This document shows positions 54,474-64,000 of a DNA stretch of 64,000 nt, one piece after another. The translations under genes and the position numbers were made by a program. The notes below the pieces were generated by a model that ran no database searches, was not told the origin of the DNA, and saw only the letters and a list, made by a program, of their open reading frames with translations. The number at the start of each line of letters is the position of its first letter. Position 1 is the stretch's first letter. The stretch comes from Aurantimonas sp. 22II-16-19i. GTDB taxonomy: Bacteria; Pseudomonadota; Alphaproteobacteria; Rhizobiales; Rhizobiaceae. Location of the stretch: NCBI RefSeq assembly GCF_002088275.1, contig NZ_AQQS01000001.1:186001-250000 (forward strand). The letters run 5' to 3'.

Positions 54474-55601
54474 TTGACCGTGATCCGCGCCGCCGTTCTC
54501 AACGCCTCGCCCGTCCAGCCGCCATTCGCCGAGACGCGGCCGCTCGCCATCGAGACGCTGACGCTGGATGCGCCCGGCCGCGGCGAGGTGCTGGTCCGGG
54601 TCAAGGCGGCGGGCCTGTGCCATTCCGATCTCTCCGTCGTCAATGGCGCCCGGCCGCGGCCGGTGCCGATGGCGCTCGGCCACGAGGCGGCGGGGGTCGT
54701 CGAGGCGCTCGGCGAGGGCGTCGACGATCTCGCCGTCGGCGACCATGTCGTCATGGTCTTCGTCCCCTCCTGCGGCCATTGCGGCCCCTGCGCCGAGGGG
54801 CGGCCGGCGCTGTGCGAGCCGGGTGCGGCCGCCAACGGCGCCGGCACGCTGATCGGTGGAGCCATCCGCCTGAAGCATCGGGGCGAGCCCGTGCATCACC
54901 ACATCGGCGTCTCGGCCTTCGCCGAAGCGGCGGTCGTCTCGCGCAACTCCCTGGTGAAGATCGACAGGGACCTGCCCTTCGAACACGCCGCCCTGTTCGG
55001 CTGCGCGGTGCTCACCGGCGTCGGCGCCGTCGTCAATACGGCGGGCGTCAGGGCCGGCCAGACGGTGGCGGTCGTCGGCCTCGGCGGGGTGGGCCTCGCC
55101 GCCCTCCTCGGGGCAAGGGCGAGCGGCGCCGGCGCGATCGTCGCCGTCGACCCCATCCCGGAGAAGCGCGCGCTGGCGCTGGAACTCGGCGCGAGCCATG
55201 CGATCGACCCGCGCGAGGACGGGGCGGACGCCCGGGTGAAGGCGCTGACCGGCGGCGGCGTCGATGCGGCGATCGAGCTTGCCGGTTCGGTCCCCGCCCT
55301 CGACTTCGCCTATCGCATCACCCGGCGCGGCGGCCTGACGGTCACCGGCGGCCTCGCCGCCCCGACCGAGCGCCTGGCGCTCGCCCCGGTCACCCTCGTC
55401 GCCGAGGAGCGCACGCTGAAGGGCAGCTATATCGGCAGCTGCATTCCGAGCCGGGACATCCCCCGCTACGTCGCGCTGTTCAAGGCCGGGCTGCTGCCCG
55501 TCGACCGGCTGCTCACCAGCCGGGGCCGCCTCGACGACATCAACGCGGCGCTGGACGCGCTCGCCGAAGGACGCACCGTGCGCCACGTCATCGAGATGTG
55601 A
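54474..55601 (+). CDS. Zinc-dependent alcohol dehydrogenase
   Basis: A 375-residue MDR-family alcohol dehydrogenase with both zinc sites: catalytic Cys49 in AGLCHSDLS with His70-Glu71 in GHEAAG, and structural Cys100, Cys103, Cys106 and Cys114. The NAD-binding motif is VVGLGGVGLAALLGA. The class III-like layout leaves open a primary alcohol or a hydroxymethyl-thiol adduct as substrate. TTG at 54474, seven bases after GGGAG, is the chosen start; GTG at 54480 is possible. Confidence 0.9.
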   Translation: MTVIRAAVLNASPVQPPFAETRPLAIETLTLDAPGRGEVLVRVKAAGLCHSDLSVVNGARPRPVPMALGHEAAGVVEALGEGVDDLAVGDHVVMVFVPSCGHCGPCAEGRPALCEPGAAANGAGTLIGGAIRLKHRGEPVHHHIGVSAFAEAAVVSRNSLVKIDRDLPFEHAALFGCAVLTGVGAVVNTAGVRAGQTVAVVGLGGVGLAALLGARASGAGAIVAVDPIPEKRALALELGASHAIDPREDGADARVKALTGGGVDAAIELAGSVPALDFAYRITRRGGLTVTGGLAAPTERLALAPVTLVAEERTLKGSYIGSCIPSRDIPRYVALFKAGLLPVDRLLTSRGRLDDINAALDALAEGRTVRHVIEM

Positions 55602-55666
55602 GGCAGCGGTCCGCCGGGGAGCCTCCGCCGGAACGACCGCGCAGGCTCAGGCGCCCCGGTGCCCCG

Positions 55667-56962
55667 TCAGCCGAACTTGCGGGCCGCGTCGATGCCGAGC
55701 CCCAGCCCGACCGAGCCGAAGGCGTCGGACTGGGCGATCTTGGCACCCGAGAAGCGGGCGACCGCCGCCGCCCTCACCGCCGGCACCTGCGCGCCGCCGC
55801 CGGTCAGGATCACCGTCTCGATCGCCTCCGCCGTGACGCCGGCCTCGCTCAGCGCCGCGTCGATCGCCCCGCCGATGCGCGCCACGAGATCCTGCGTCGC
55901 CGCCTCGAAGGCTTCGCGAGTCGTCGTGGCGTCCAGCTTCAGCCCCGGCTCGGCAAGAACGACGGCGGCCTCCGCCTCGTCGGTGAGCGCGATCTTCGCC
56001 GTCTCAACGGCGCCGGCGAGCCGATGTCCGGAGCGGTGCTCGAGGAGATGGGCGAAGCGGGCGAGCTTCTCCGGCTCCGCCGCCTCGCGCTCCAGCGAGC
56101 GGATGTCGCGGGCGATCGCCGGCGTATAGAGCGTGTTGATCCGGTGCCAGGTGGCCATGTCGTTGAAGTACCAGACCGGCAGGCGCCGCTTGCCGTCGGC
56201 GGTCGAGGAACCGAGGCCGAAATGCGGCATCACCTCGGCGATCGACAGGAGACGGTCGAAATCCGTGCCGCCGACATGGACGCCGGTGAAGCTCAGGATG
56301 TCGGCAAGGCGGTCCTTCGCCCGCGCCCGCTCGGGCGACAGGCGCACCACCGAGAAGTCCGACGTGCCGCCGCCGATGTCGACGACGAGGGCGAGTTCCT
56401 CGGTGCTGATCCGGCTCTCGTAATAGAGAGCGGCGGCCACCGGCTCGAACTGGAAGGCGATGTCGGAAAAGCCGACGCCCCGCGCCGCCGCCTCGAGCTG
56501 GTCCTGGGCCGCCTGGTCGGCGACGTCGTCGCCGTCGACGAAGCGCACGGGCCGGCCGAGCACCACCTGGTCGAGGGCGATGCGCCCTTCCCCGGCCGCC
56601 TCGCACCTCATGGCTTCCGCCTCCAGCTTGCCGCGCAGATGGGCGAGGAAGCGGCCGATCAGCTCGACGAAGCTCAGCCGCTCGCGCCCGACCCGGGTCG
56701 TCTCCTCCATCAGCGAGGAACCGAGCACCGACTTCAGCGCCCGCATGAAGCGCCCCTCGGCCCCGTCGACATATTCGAAGACGGCGGCGCGGCCGAAGCG
56801 GGTGATGCCGTCCTCGAAGGAGAAGAACAGCGCCGAAGGCAGCGTCGGCGCGTCGCCCTCGACGGCGAGGAGCCGCGGCCCGGTGTTGCCTCCGGCGGCC
56901 GGAGCGAGGCCGAGGGTCGAGTTGGTGGTGCCGAAATCGAGGCCGGCGAAGATCTGGGACAT
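55667..56962 (-). CDS. Hsp70-like ATPase lacking a substrate-binding domain (YegD-like)
   Basis: A 431-residue protein covering only the Hsp70/actin-type nucleotide-binding domain. It has phosphate 1 LDFGTTNSTLG (residues 8-18), phosphate 2 VVDIGGGTSDFSVV and adenosine TVILTGGGAQVPAV. The peptide-binding half of DnaK is absent, as in YegD. Its function is not established; a specialised chaperone or regulator is plausible. The ATG at 56962 gives the family N-terminus. Confidence 0.9.
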   Translation of the reverse strand: MSQIFAGLDFGTTNSTLGLAPAAGGNTGPRLLAVEGDAPTLPSALFFSFEDGITRFGRAAVFEYVDGAEGRFMRALKSVLGSSLMEETTRVGRERLSFVELIGRFLAHLRGKLEAEAMRCEAAGEGRIALDQVVLGRPVRFVDGDDVADQAAQDQLEAAARGVGFSDIAFQFEPVAAALYYESRISTEELALVVDIGGGTSDFSVVRLSPERARAKDRLADILSFTGVHVGGTDFDRLLSIAEVMPHFGLGSSTADGKRRLPVWYFNDMATWHRINTLYTPAIARDIRSLEREAAEPEKLARFAHLLEHRSGHRLAGAVETAKIALTDEAEAAVVLAEPGLKLDATTTREAFEAATQDLVARIGGAIDAALSEAGVTAEAIETVILTGGGAQVPAVRAAAVARFSGAKIAQSDAFGSVGLGLGIDAARKFG

Positions 56963-57262
56963 GGTGCAATCTCGGCTTGGAATCAGGGCGCGCTCGCCCT
57001 CGTTGACCGAAGGCGATGACGAAGGGGTGACACGGGACGGAACCGGGACGTCGGTCGAAAGCGTGGCCGGAAACGTCGGACGCGACGGCCGGGCGAGCGG
57101 CGTCTCTAGCCGAAGCGGCGGTCGATGAGAACCCTGCCTGCAGCGAAATGCTGCAGTGCCGCGGAACCGGCGGCCCCAACCTTCGCATTGTGCCTCAGGC
57201 GGCGGCCGGATATCCCTTGCGGCACCGCATCCCCGCCTCACCACCGACACGGACCGCCGCCC
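56963..57262. other. Divergent 300-base region between the Hsp70-like and GNAT genes
   Basis: No credible gene. It contains a small perfect inverted repeat, CTGCAGC-GAAAT-GCTGCAG (57138-57156), 107 bases before the GNAT start. No clear promoter elements were found. Confidence 0.55.
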
Positions 57263-57880
57263 ATGTCCCTGCCCGACGGCTTCACCGACATCCCGCCCGG
57301 CAAGATCGCCGCCATCGCCACCATCCTGGAGCGCCGCGAGCCGCCCACGAGCCAGGCCTTCACCAGCGAGGGGCGGCCCGGCTGGCGCTTCGAGCGGACC
57401 GAACGTCCCGACCTCGACTGGTACACCCGGCTGCTGCGCCGGGTCGGCACCAACCATCTCTGGTACCAGCGGCTGATCCTCGGCCCCGAGGCGATCGCCG
57501 CAAAGATCGCCGCTCCGGCAACCGTCATCCATGCCCTCGTCGTCGACGGCGAGGCGGAGGGCATCGCTGAGCTCGACCTGTCGGAACCGGGGGCCGCCGA
57601 GCTGGTCTATTTCGGCGTGACGCCCGACCTTGCCGGCCAGGGCGCGGCGCATTTCATGATGGAACGGCTGATCGCTGCGGCCTTTTCGGATCCGATCGAC
57701 CGGCTCTGGCTGCACACCAACACGATCGACCATCCGCGCGCGATGGCCTTCTACCGCCGCGCCGGCTTCACCCCGGTGCGCCAGATGCTGGAGCTGGCCG
57801 ACGACCCACGGCTGCTCGGCCTGTTTCCCAGCGACGCGGCGCCGCAGGTGCCGCTGTTCCCGCGTCCCGAGGAAGAGTGA
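57263..57880 (+). CDS. GNAT-family N-acetyltransferase
   Basis: A 205-residue acetyltransferase with the acetyl-CoA-binding core AELVYFGVTPDLAGQGAAHF, which contains the QGxA pyrophosphate loop, and the later NTIDHPRAMAFYRRAGF typical of the family. The 75-residue N-terminal part is charged and unassigned. The acceptor is unknown. The ATG at 57263 is the first in the homologous frame. Confidence 0.85.
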   Translation: MSLPDGFTDIPPGKIAAIATILERREPPTSQAFTSEGRPGWRFERTERPDLDWYTRLLRRVGTNHLWYQRLILGPEAIAAKIAAPATVIHALVVDGEAEGIAELDLSEPGAAELVYFGVTPDLAGQGAAHFMMERLIAAAFSDPIDRLWLHTNTIDHPRAMAFYRRAGFTPVRQMLELADDPRLLGLFPSDAAPQVPLFPRPEEE

Positions 57881-57939
57881 GGCGCGTGAGGCGCGCCCTC
57901 GCCGCGCCGCCGCAGCCCGGCCCGAACGCCGAGCCGGGG

Positions 57940-58707
57940 TCAGAGCGACGCGGTGATGCCGCCGTCGACGAAGATGGTGGTCCCGTTGACGAAGGACGAG
58001 GCATCGGATGACAGGAAGATCGCCGTGCCGACCAGCTCCTCCACCTTGCCCCAGCGCCCCGCCGGCGTGCGCTTGGAGAGCCAGGCGGTGAAGTCCGGAT
58101 CGTCGACCAGGGCCTGGTTCAGCGGCGTCTCGAAATAGCCCGGCGCAAGGCCATTGCACTGCAGGCCGTATTTCGCCCAGTCGGTGGCCATGCCCTTGGT
58201 CAGATTGGCGACGGCGCCCTTGGTCGCCGTATAGGGGGCGATGCCGGGCCGCGCGAGGGCGGTCTGCACCGAGCAGATGTTGACGATCTTGCCGCGGCCC
58301 CGGCCGATCATGTGCCGCGCCACCGCCTGGCCGACATGGAAGACACCGGCGATGTTGGTCTGCAGCAGGCGCTCGAAGCCGTCCGCCGGAAACTCCTCCA
58401 GCGGCGCCCGCTGCTGCATGCCGGCATTGTTGATGAGGATGTCGATGGCGCCGACTTCGGTCTCGAACCGGTCGACGGCAGCCCTCACCCCGGCATGATC
58501 GGTGACGTCGAAGACAAGCTCGCTCACTTTCCCGCCCGCCTCGCGCAGGCTCTCCGCCGCTCCGGCGAGCTTGGCGGCGTCACGGCCGTTGAGGACGATC
58601 TCGGCGCCGGCTCCGGCCAGCCCCTTTGCCAGTGCGAGGCCGATCCCTTGCGAGGAGCCGGTGATCAGGGCGCGGCGGCCGGTGAGGTCGAACAGCGAAA
58701 GACTCAC
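57940..58707 (-). CDS. SDR oxidoreductase, gluconate 5-dehydrogenase-like
   Basis: A 255-residue classical SDR with TGSSQGIG (residues 16-23), NNAG, the catalytic serine in ICSVQ with YTATK, and the C-terminal FVNGTTIFVDGGITASL. The N-terminal FDLTGRRALITG is typical of gluconate 5-dehydrogenase (IdnO/Gno), which interconverts gluconate and 5-ketogluconate. Related polyol dehydrogenases are possible. The start is GTG at 58707. An MFS transporter lies upstream on the same strand. Confidence 0.88.
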   Translation of the reverse strand: MSLSLFDLTGRRALITGSSQGIGLALAKGLAGAGAEIVLNGRDAAKLAGAAESLREAGGKVSELVFDVTDHAGVRAAVDRFETEVGAIDILINNAGMQQRAPLEEFPADGFERLLQTNIAGVFHVGQAVARHMIGRGRGKIVNICSVQTALARPGIAPYTATKGAVANLTKGMATDWAKYGLQCNGLAPGYFETPLNQALVDDPDFTAWLSKRTPAGRWGKVEELVGTAIFLSSDASSFVNGTTIFVDGGITASL

Positions 58708-58936
58708 GACGATGGATCTCCCTCTTCTCCGGCGGCCGCATGGCGCAGTAACCGGCGGTGATTCCCCCGACCCATCCCGCCGGGCGACATGCGAAACACC
58801 CGATCCGGCAGCCGCCGCCATGCCGGTTCTGCATGGCATATGTGCGTTTCTGATGGACCGTCCAGGCATTCTGCGCGCCGGAGCGGCAGTTGCGGGCGCG
58901 ACCAGTTCCGACCGCCACCTGCATTTCGAATCGAAA

Positions 58937-58959
58937 CGGCCGGCGATGAACGCCGGCCG
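58937..58959 (-). terminator. Probable terminator hairpin of the MFS transporter gene
   Basis: A perfect hairpin with 9-base arms (CGGCCGGCG) and a 5-base loop, 42 bases past the MFS stop. On the minus strand it is followed by TTTCGATTCGAAA, itself nearly palindromic, so the T-run is short and termination may be weak. Confidence 0.5.
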
Positions 58960-59000
58960 CTGGATGAGACGAAAGAGCAGGATGGCGGTCCGATGCGCCC

Positions 59001-60320
59001 CTATTCGCGGTATTCCAGCATGTCGTTGTAGCGCAGCGCCAGCATCGTGCAGATCGCGCCCGACAGGAGATAGAGCCCCGCCGCCACCAGCCCCAGGTGA
59101 TAGGAGAGATAGAGCGCGATGAACGGCGCGAAGCCGGCACCGAACAGCCAGGCAAGGTCGGAGACCAGCGCCGAGCCGGTGTAGCGGTAGTGCCGGGGAA
59201 AGTTCGAGGCGACGACGCCCGAGCACTGGCCGAAGGACACGCCCAGGAGCATGAAGCCGAAGACCATGTAGATTAGCTCGCCGGCAGCGCCCTGGGACAG
59301 GAGTGACGGCGCGAAGCCACTGAAGACGGCGATCAGCAGCGCGCAGATCCCCAGAAGGTTGCGTCGGCCGTACTTGTCGGCAAGGAAGCCCGAGGCGACG
59401 ATGGCGATCGCTCCGATCACCGCGCCGACGGCCTCGATGATGAGGAACCAGGTCACGCTCTCGTCGGTGAAGAGGTCGACCCAGGACAGCGGAAACACCG
59501 TCACCATGTGGAACATCGCGAAGCTCGCCAGCGGCGCGAAGGCCCCGACGATGATGAAGCGGCCATAGCGGCGGAAGGTCTTGCGCACCCGCGTCGCCTG
59601 GATCTCCCGGCGCTCGAACTGGTGGACGTATTCCGGCGTCGCGACGATGCGCAGCCGTGCGAACAGCGCCACCACATTGATCGCGAAGGCGACGAAGAAC
59701 GGGAACTGCCAGCCCCAGGCGTAGAACTCCTCGGCGGGCAGGAACCCATGGAAGAAGGCGAACAGACCGGCCGCGACGATCAGGCCGAAGGGGGCGCCGA
59801 GCTGCGGGATCATCGCCCACCAGCCGCGCTGGTTCTCCGGCGCGTTCATGGCGAGCAGCGAGGCCAGCCCGTCCCATGTCCCGCCGAGCGCCACGCCCTG
59901 GCCGATCCGCAACAGCGCGAGCAGCCAGATCGCCAGCGCCCCGACGTCCTGGTAGTCCGGCAGGAAGGCCACGAGCACCGTCGAAGTCCCCAGCAAGAAC
60001 AGGGCGATGGTGAGCTTGGTCGCCTTGCCGTAGAGCCGGTCGATGGTCATGAACAACCATGTGCCGAAGGGCCGCGCGATGAAGGCGAGCGCGAAGATGG
60101 CGAAGGAATAGAGGACGCCCGTCACCGGATCGACGAAGGGAAACACCCTCGCCGGAAACACCAGCACGGAGGCGATCGCGAACACGAAGAAGTCGAAGAA
60201 CTCGGACGTTCGCCCGATCACGACCCCGATGGCGATCTCGCTGGGATTGAGGGCATGCCCCTGGGCATCGGTCGCGCCCGAGGAACCGGAGAACTGGGGA
60301 GAGGCAACAGTTTCGCTCAT
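59001..60320 (-). CDS. MFS transporter, metabolite:proton symporter family
   Basis: A 439-residue transporter with twelve hydrophobic segments. The N-terminal GVVIGRTSEFFDFFVFAIAS and LRIGQGVALGGTWDGLA belong to the metabolite:H+ symporter group, which includes shikimate, proline/betaine and alpha-ketoglutarate carriers. The intracellular loop DRLYGKATKL and GFLADKYGRRN are the MFS gate motifs. The substrate is unknown; the SDR downstream suggests a sugar acid. Divergent from cyoA. Confidence 0.9.
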   Translation of the reverse strand: MSETVASPQFSGSSGATDAQGHALNPSEIAIGVVIGRTSEFFDFFVFAIASVLVFPARVFPFVDPVTGVLYSFAIFALAFIARPFGTWLFMTIDRLYGKATKLTIALFLLGTSTVLVAFLPDYQDVGALAIWLLALLRIGQGVALGGTWDGLASLLAMNAPENQRGWWAMIPQLGAPFGLIVAAGLFAFFHGFLPAEEFYAWGWQFPFFVAFAINVVALFARLRIVATPEYVHQFERREIQATRVRKTFRRYGRFIIVGAFAPLASFAMFHMVTVFPLSWVDLFTDESVTWFLIIEAVGAVIGAIAIVASGFLADKYGRRNLLGICALLIAVFSGFAPSLLSQGAAGELIYMVFGFMLLGVSFGQCSGVVASNFPRHYRYTGSALVSDLAWLFGAGFAPFIALYLSYHLGLVAAGLYLLSGAICTMLALRYNDMLEYRE

Positions 60321-60489
60321 TTTGCGATCCCAAGCACGAAACGGGGTGAAGCGGCAAGCGTCCGAAGATTAAGGACCCGTAACCTAATGCCGCAGTGCGG
60401 AAAAGGGGGTTGAGGCACCGCCGGAATTGTTCAATACCAGCGCCGGGTGGCAGTCCATGTCGGGTTTCAGACCGCCAGCCGACCACTCC

Positions 60490-61620
60490 ATGTCAGAACA
60501 ATACGGGGCCGCTCCATTGCGTCCGTTTCGACTTCTCGCCGTCTTGGCGCTTCCATTCATCCTGAGCGCCTGCAGCTCTCCCCTGCTGTTTCCGGACGGC
60601 GACATCGCCGCGCGGCAGCGCGACATGCTGCTCATCGCCACCGGGCTGATGCTGCTGATCATCCTGCCGGTCCTGTTCATGTCGCTGTACTTCCCGTGGC
60701 GCTACCGGGCGAGCAACAAGGATGCGACCTACGACGCCGACTGGGATCACTCGACCAAGCTCGAACTGGTGATCTGGACGGGGCCGCTGCTGATCATCAT
60801 CGTCCTCGGCGCCGTGACCTGGGTCGGCACCCATCTGCTCGATCCGTACCGGCCGCTCGACCGGATCACCACCAGCGAGAAGGTGGCGCTGCACGAGGAA
60901 CCGCTCGAGGTGCAGGTGGTGGCGCTGAACTGGAAGTGGCTGTTCATCTATCCGCAATACGGCGTCGCCACGGTGAATGAGCTCGCCGCCCCGGTCGACC
61001 GGCCGATCCGCTTCGACCTGACGGCGGAATCGGTGATGAACGCCTTCTACGTGCCGACGCTCGCCGGGATGATCTATTCGATGCCGGGCATGGAGACCAA
61101 GCTCCACGCGGTGATCAACAAGCCCGGCGTCTATGCGGGCTTCGCCTCGCACTACAACGGCGCCGGCTTCTCCAACATGGGCTTCAAGTTCTACGGCCAG
61201 GAGGAGAAGGACTTCGACGCCTGGATCGCCAACCTGAAAGCCTCCGGCAACGCCCTCGACAAGAAGGCCTATCTCGACCTCGCGAGGCCGAGCGAGGCGG
61301 CTCCGGTCGAGTATTTCTCCTCCGTCGACGACGACCTCTTCACGCGCATCCTCGGCATGTGCGTGAAGGACGGCAAATTGTGCATGCAGCAGATCATGAT
61401 GATGGATGCCGGCAAGGCGGAGCCCGGCCGCAACGTCCCGATCGACCAGCTGACATACGAGGCCTACGACCTCGACGTCTACGGCCACGAACTCGGCGGC
61501 AGCGAGGCCCAGGGGGCGACCGCGCCGGCGACGGACCGGCTGCCGCACAGCGACGAGAGGAAACCCGACGCAGCGACCGGCAAGGACAGCGCCGCTCCGC
61601 CGCAGCTCAATGCCGAATGA
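60490..61620 (+). CDS. cyoA: Cytochrome bo3 ubiquinol oxidase subunit II
   Basis: A 376-residue subunit II. A lipoprotein signal ends in LSAC (Cys28), two membrane segments follow, and the cupredoxin domain lacks the CuA ligands, as in quinol oxidases. EVQVVALNWKWLFIYPQYG and HYNGAGFSNMGFKFYG are CyoA hallmarks. A hydrophilic tail of about 40 residues extends beyond the usual COX_ARM region. The ATG at 60490 gives a normal signal length; ATG 60457 or TTG 60427 are possible. Confidence 0.95.
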   Translation: MSEQYGAAPLRPFRLLAVLALPFILSACSSPLLFPDGDIAARQRDMLLIATGLMLLIILPVLFMSLYFPWRYRASNKDATYDADWDHSTKLELVIWTGPLLIIIVLGAVTWVGTHLLDPYRPLDRITTSEKVALHEEPLEVQVVALNWKWLFIYPQYGVATVNELAAPVDRPIRFDLTAESVMNAFYVPTLAGMIYSMPGMETKLHAVINKPGVYAGFASHYNGAGFSNMGFKFYGQEEKDFDAWIANLKASGNALDKKAYLDLARPSEAAPVEYFSSVDDDLFTRILGMCVKDGKLCMQQIMMMDAGKAEPGRNVPIDQLTYEAYDLDVYGHELGGSEAQGATAPATDRLPHSDERKPDAATGKDSAAPPQLNAE

Positions 61621-61677
61621 CGACGAACGGCCCCGGCATGAGCCGGAGCGGATGAACAGAGATCAAGAGACAAATCC

Positions 61678-63681
61678 ATGCTGGGCAATACGGATCTCAC
61701 GCGGCTGATATTCGGGCGCCTGACGCTCGATTCCATCCCGTATCACGAGCCGATCCTGGTCGCGACGTTCATCGCCGTGGTGATCGGCGGAGGCGTCGTC
61801 GTCGGCGCCCTCTCCTATTTCAGGCTGTGGGGCTACCTCTGGAAGGAGTGGTTCACCAGCGTCGACCACAAGCGCATCGGCGTCATGTACATCGTGCTCG
61901 CCATCGTCATGCTGCTGCGCGGCTTCGCCGACGCGATCATGATGCGGACGCAGCAGGCGATGGCGTTCAACGGCTCGGACGGATTCCTGCCGGCCCATCA
62001 CTACGACCAGGTCTTCTCCGCCCACGGCGTGATCATGATCTTCTTCGTGGCGATGCCGCTGATCGTCGGGATCATGAATATCGTGGTGCCGCTGCAGATC
62101 GGCGCGCGCGACGTCGCCTTCCCGTTCCTCAACAACTTCTCCTTCTGGATGACCGCCGGCGGCGTCATCCTGGTCATGGCGTCGCTGTTCATCGGCGAGT
62201 TCGCCCGCACCGGCTGGCTGGCCTTCCCGCCTTTGGCGGATGCCGCCAACAGTCCGGGCGTCGGCGTCGACTATTACATCTGGGGCCTGCAGATCGCCGG
62301 TGTCGGCACATTGTTATCGGGCGTGAACTTCCTGGTGACGATCATCAAGATGCGCGCCCCCGGCATGACGATGATGCGCATCCCGATCTTCACCTGGACG
62401 TCGCTTTGCACCAACATCCTGATCGTCGCCTCCTTCCCGGTGCTGACCGCCGTCCTCGGCCTCCTGTCGCTCGATCGCTACGTGGGAACGAACTTCTTCA
62501 CGAACGATCTCGGCGGCAATTCGATGATGTATTTCAACCTCATCTGGATCTGGGGCCATCCGGAGGTCTACATCCTCATCCTGCCGGCCTTCGGCGTCTT
62601 CTCCGAGGTCACCTCGACCTTCTCCGGCAAGCGCCTGTTCGGCTACACCTCGATGGTCTACGCGACGGTGGTCATCACCATCCTCGCCTATCTCGTCTGG
62701 CTCCACCACTTCTTCACCATGGGCAACGGGGCGAGCGTCAACTCGTTCTTCGGCATCACCACGATGATCATCTCGATCCCGACGGGCGCGAAGATCTTCA
62801 ACTGGCTGTTCACGATGTATCACGGCCGGGTGCGGTTCGAGCTGCCGATGCTCTGGACCATCGCCTTCCTGGTGACCTTCACCCTCGGCGGCATGACCGG
62901 CGTGCTGCTCGCCGTTCCGCCGGTCGACTTCGTCGTCCACAACTCGCTGTTCCTCGTCGCCCACTTCCACAACGTGATCATCGGCGGCGTGCTGTTCGGC
63001 ATGTTCGCGGCGATCAACTACTGGTTCCCGAAGGCCTTCGGCTTCAAGCTCGACGTCTTCTGGGGCAAAGTGAGCTTCTGGTTCTGGGTGATCGGCTTCT
63101 ACTTCGCCTTCATGCCGCTCTATGTGCTCGGCCTGATGGGCGTCACCCGGCGCCTGCGCGTCTTCGACGATCCGTCGCTGCAGATCTGGTTCCTCATCGC
63201 CGCCTTCGGCGCGGCGTTGGTGGCCATCGGCATCGCCGCCTTCCTGGTCCAGATCTTCGTGTCGATCCGGAACCGCGAGGCGCTCGCCGACACGACGGGC
63301 GACCCGTGGAACGGCCGCACGCTCGAATGGGCGACGTCCTCGCCGCCGCCCCACTACAACTTCGCCTTCACCCCCGTCGTGCATGACCTCGACACCTATG
63401 CCGACATGAAGAAGCGCGGGTTCGAGCGGCCGATGCACGGCTTCAAGCCGATCCACATGCCGAAGAACACCGGCGCCGGCGTCGTCATCGCCGCCCTCGC
63501 CACGCTCTGCGGCTTCGCCCTGATCTGGTACATCTGGTGGCTCGCAGCCGTCAGCTTCGTGGCGATGATCGCCGCAACGATCTGGCACACCTTCAACTAC
63601 GACCGGGACTACTACATCCCGGCGGAGGAGGTCGCGGCGTCGGAACGCGCCTACGCCGACTCCCTGGCGGCGCGGAGCTGA
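61678..63681 (+). CDS. cyoB: Cytochrome bo3 ubiquinol oxidase subunit I
   Basis: A 667-residue subunit I with heme and CuB ligands His116, His294, His343, His344, His429 and His431, and Glu296 in GHPEVY. The ubiquinone-site residues known from the E. coli enzyme are all present at a constant offset of ten: Arg81, Asp85, His108 and Gln111. This supports a true ubiquinol oxidase rather than a cytochrome c oxidase. It is an A1-type enzyme. Follows cyoA by 57 bases. Confidence 0.97.
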   Translation: MLGNTDLTRLIFGRLTLDSIPYHEPILVATFIAVVIGGGVVVGALSYFRLWGYLWKEWFTSVDHKRIGVMYIVLAIVMLLRGFADAIMMRTQQAMAFNGSDGFLPAHHYDQVFSAHGVIMIFFVAMPLIVGIMNIVVPLQIGARDVAFPFLNNFSFWMTAGGVILVMASLFIGEFARTGWLAFPPLADAANSPGVGVDYYIWGLQIAGVGTLLSGVNFLVTIIKMRAPGMTMMRIPIFTWTSLCTNILIVASFPVLTAVLGLLSLDRYVGTNFFTNDLGGNSMMYFNLIWIWGHPEVYILILPAFGVFSEVTSTFSGKRLFGYTSMVYATVVITILAYLVWLHHFFTMGNGASVNSFFGITTMIISIPTGAKIFNWLFTMYHGRVRFELPMLWTIAFLVTFTLGGMTGVLLAVPPVDFVVHNSLFLVAHFHNVIIGGVLFGMFAAINYWFPKAFGFKLDVFWGKVSFWFWVIGFYFAFMPLYVLGLMGVTRRLRVFDDPSLQIWFLIAAFGAALVAIGIAAFLVQIFVSIRNREALADTTGDPWNGRTLEWATSSPPPHYNFAFTPVVHDLDTYADMKKRGFERPMHGFKPIHMPKNTGAGVVIAALATLCGFALIWYIWWLAAVSFVAMIAATIWHTFNYDRDYYIPAEEVAASERAYADSLAARS

Positions 63682-63684
63682 ACG

Positions 63685-64000
63685 ATGGCGCAGGCAACCC
63701 TTCACGACGAGGCCGGCGCGCCGGTCTACTACCAGCTCGAAGAGCACGAGCATGAACCGGGAGCGAGCACCATGCTCGGCTTCTGGATCTATCTGATGAG
63801 CGACTGCCTCATCTTCGCGATCCTGTTCGCGACCTACGGCGTCCTTGCCGGCGCCTATGCGGCGGGGCCGCGCCCGGAGGAGATCTTCGAACTGCCGCTG
63901 CTCGCGGTGAACACGGCGATGCTGCTGTTCTCCTCGATCACCTACGGCTTCGCGATGATCGCCATGCAGAACCGCAACAAGCGCGCGGTGCTCGGCTGGC
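63685..64000 (+). CDS. cyoC: Cytochrome bo3 ubiquinol oxidase subunit III (3' partial)
   Basis: The first 105 residues of CyoC, cut by the right edge. Typical features are STMLGFWIYLMSDCLIFAIL in the first membrane segment and ELPLLAVNTAMLLFSSITYG in the second. It starts three bases after the cyoB stop. cyoD is expected next, outside the window. Confidence 0.95.
   Translation, partial: MAQATLHDEAGAPVYYQLEEHEHEPGASTMLGFWIYLMSDCLIFAILFATYGVLAGAYAAGPRPEEIFELPLLAVNTAMLLFSSITYGFAMIAMQNRNKRAVLGW

Overview
The window is about two-thirds G+C and gene-dense, with phosphatidylcholine synthase, IalB-like, HspQ and FNR-box features typical of Alphaproteobacteria, most likely the order Hyphomicrobiales (rhizobial/Aurantimonadaceae-like). 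Genus and species cannot be read from the sequence. No rRNA, tRNA, CRISPR array, transposase or integrase was seen. The left edge cuts actB and the right edge cuts cyoC.

Layout. (1) 3-11440, plus strand: one translationally coupled operon for alternative complex III (actB-F; actA is outside) followed by a small membrane protein, a SCO-like copper chaperone and an A2-type caa3 oxidase (coxBACD). Together this is a bc1-independent quinol to oxygen chain. (2) 11553-21026, minus strand: a dipeptide/opine-type ABC transporter (fused double ATPase, substrate-binding protein, two permeases) with two FAD amine/amino-acid oxidoreductases, an SDR and a MarR regulator. (3) 21227-26718, minus strand: acetate kinase, phosphoketolase and a two-domain APH/P-loop kinase, with a near-consensus FNR/FixK box upstream of the phosphoketolase. 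(4) 26974-37663: two TRAP carboxylate uptake cassettes, each with a GntR/FCD regulator. One sits beside a PEP-mutase/isocitrate-lyase-family enzyme, the other with a CaiB-type CoA-transferase and an HMG-CoA-lyase-like enzyme. (5) 37779-43904, minus strand: a second cytochrome oxidase operon of A1 type (CoxB with cytochrome c, a subunit I-III fusion, an unknown small membrane protein, CtaG, a triheme cytochrome c). (6) 44140-60320: mixed metabolic genes: glycogen debranching, quinone oxidoreductase, pcs, a UbiH-like monooxygenase, an AEC transporter, hspQ, ialB, two secreted tail-collar-domain proteins, a zinc alcohol dehydrogenase, an Hsp70-like ATPase, a GNAT, an SDR and an MFS transporter. 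(7) 60490-64000, plus strand: the start of a cyoABC bo3 ubiquinol oxidase operon.

The strongest theme is respiratory flexibility. Three heme-copper oxidases from three structural subtypes lie within 64 kb, next to an FNR-box-linked phosphoketolase/acetate kinase route that would make ATP when oxygen is short. The most useful leads are the ACIII-caa3 operon with a palindromic repeat inserted into actE, the CoxB/CoxA-III/CtaG/triheme cytochrome operon, the predicted hydroxymethylglutarate-like uptake and cleavage cassette, and the pair of secreted tail-collar proteins flanked by 15-bp tandem repeats.
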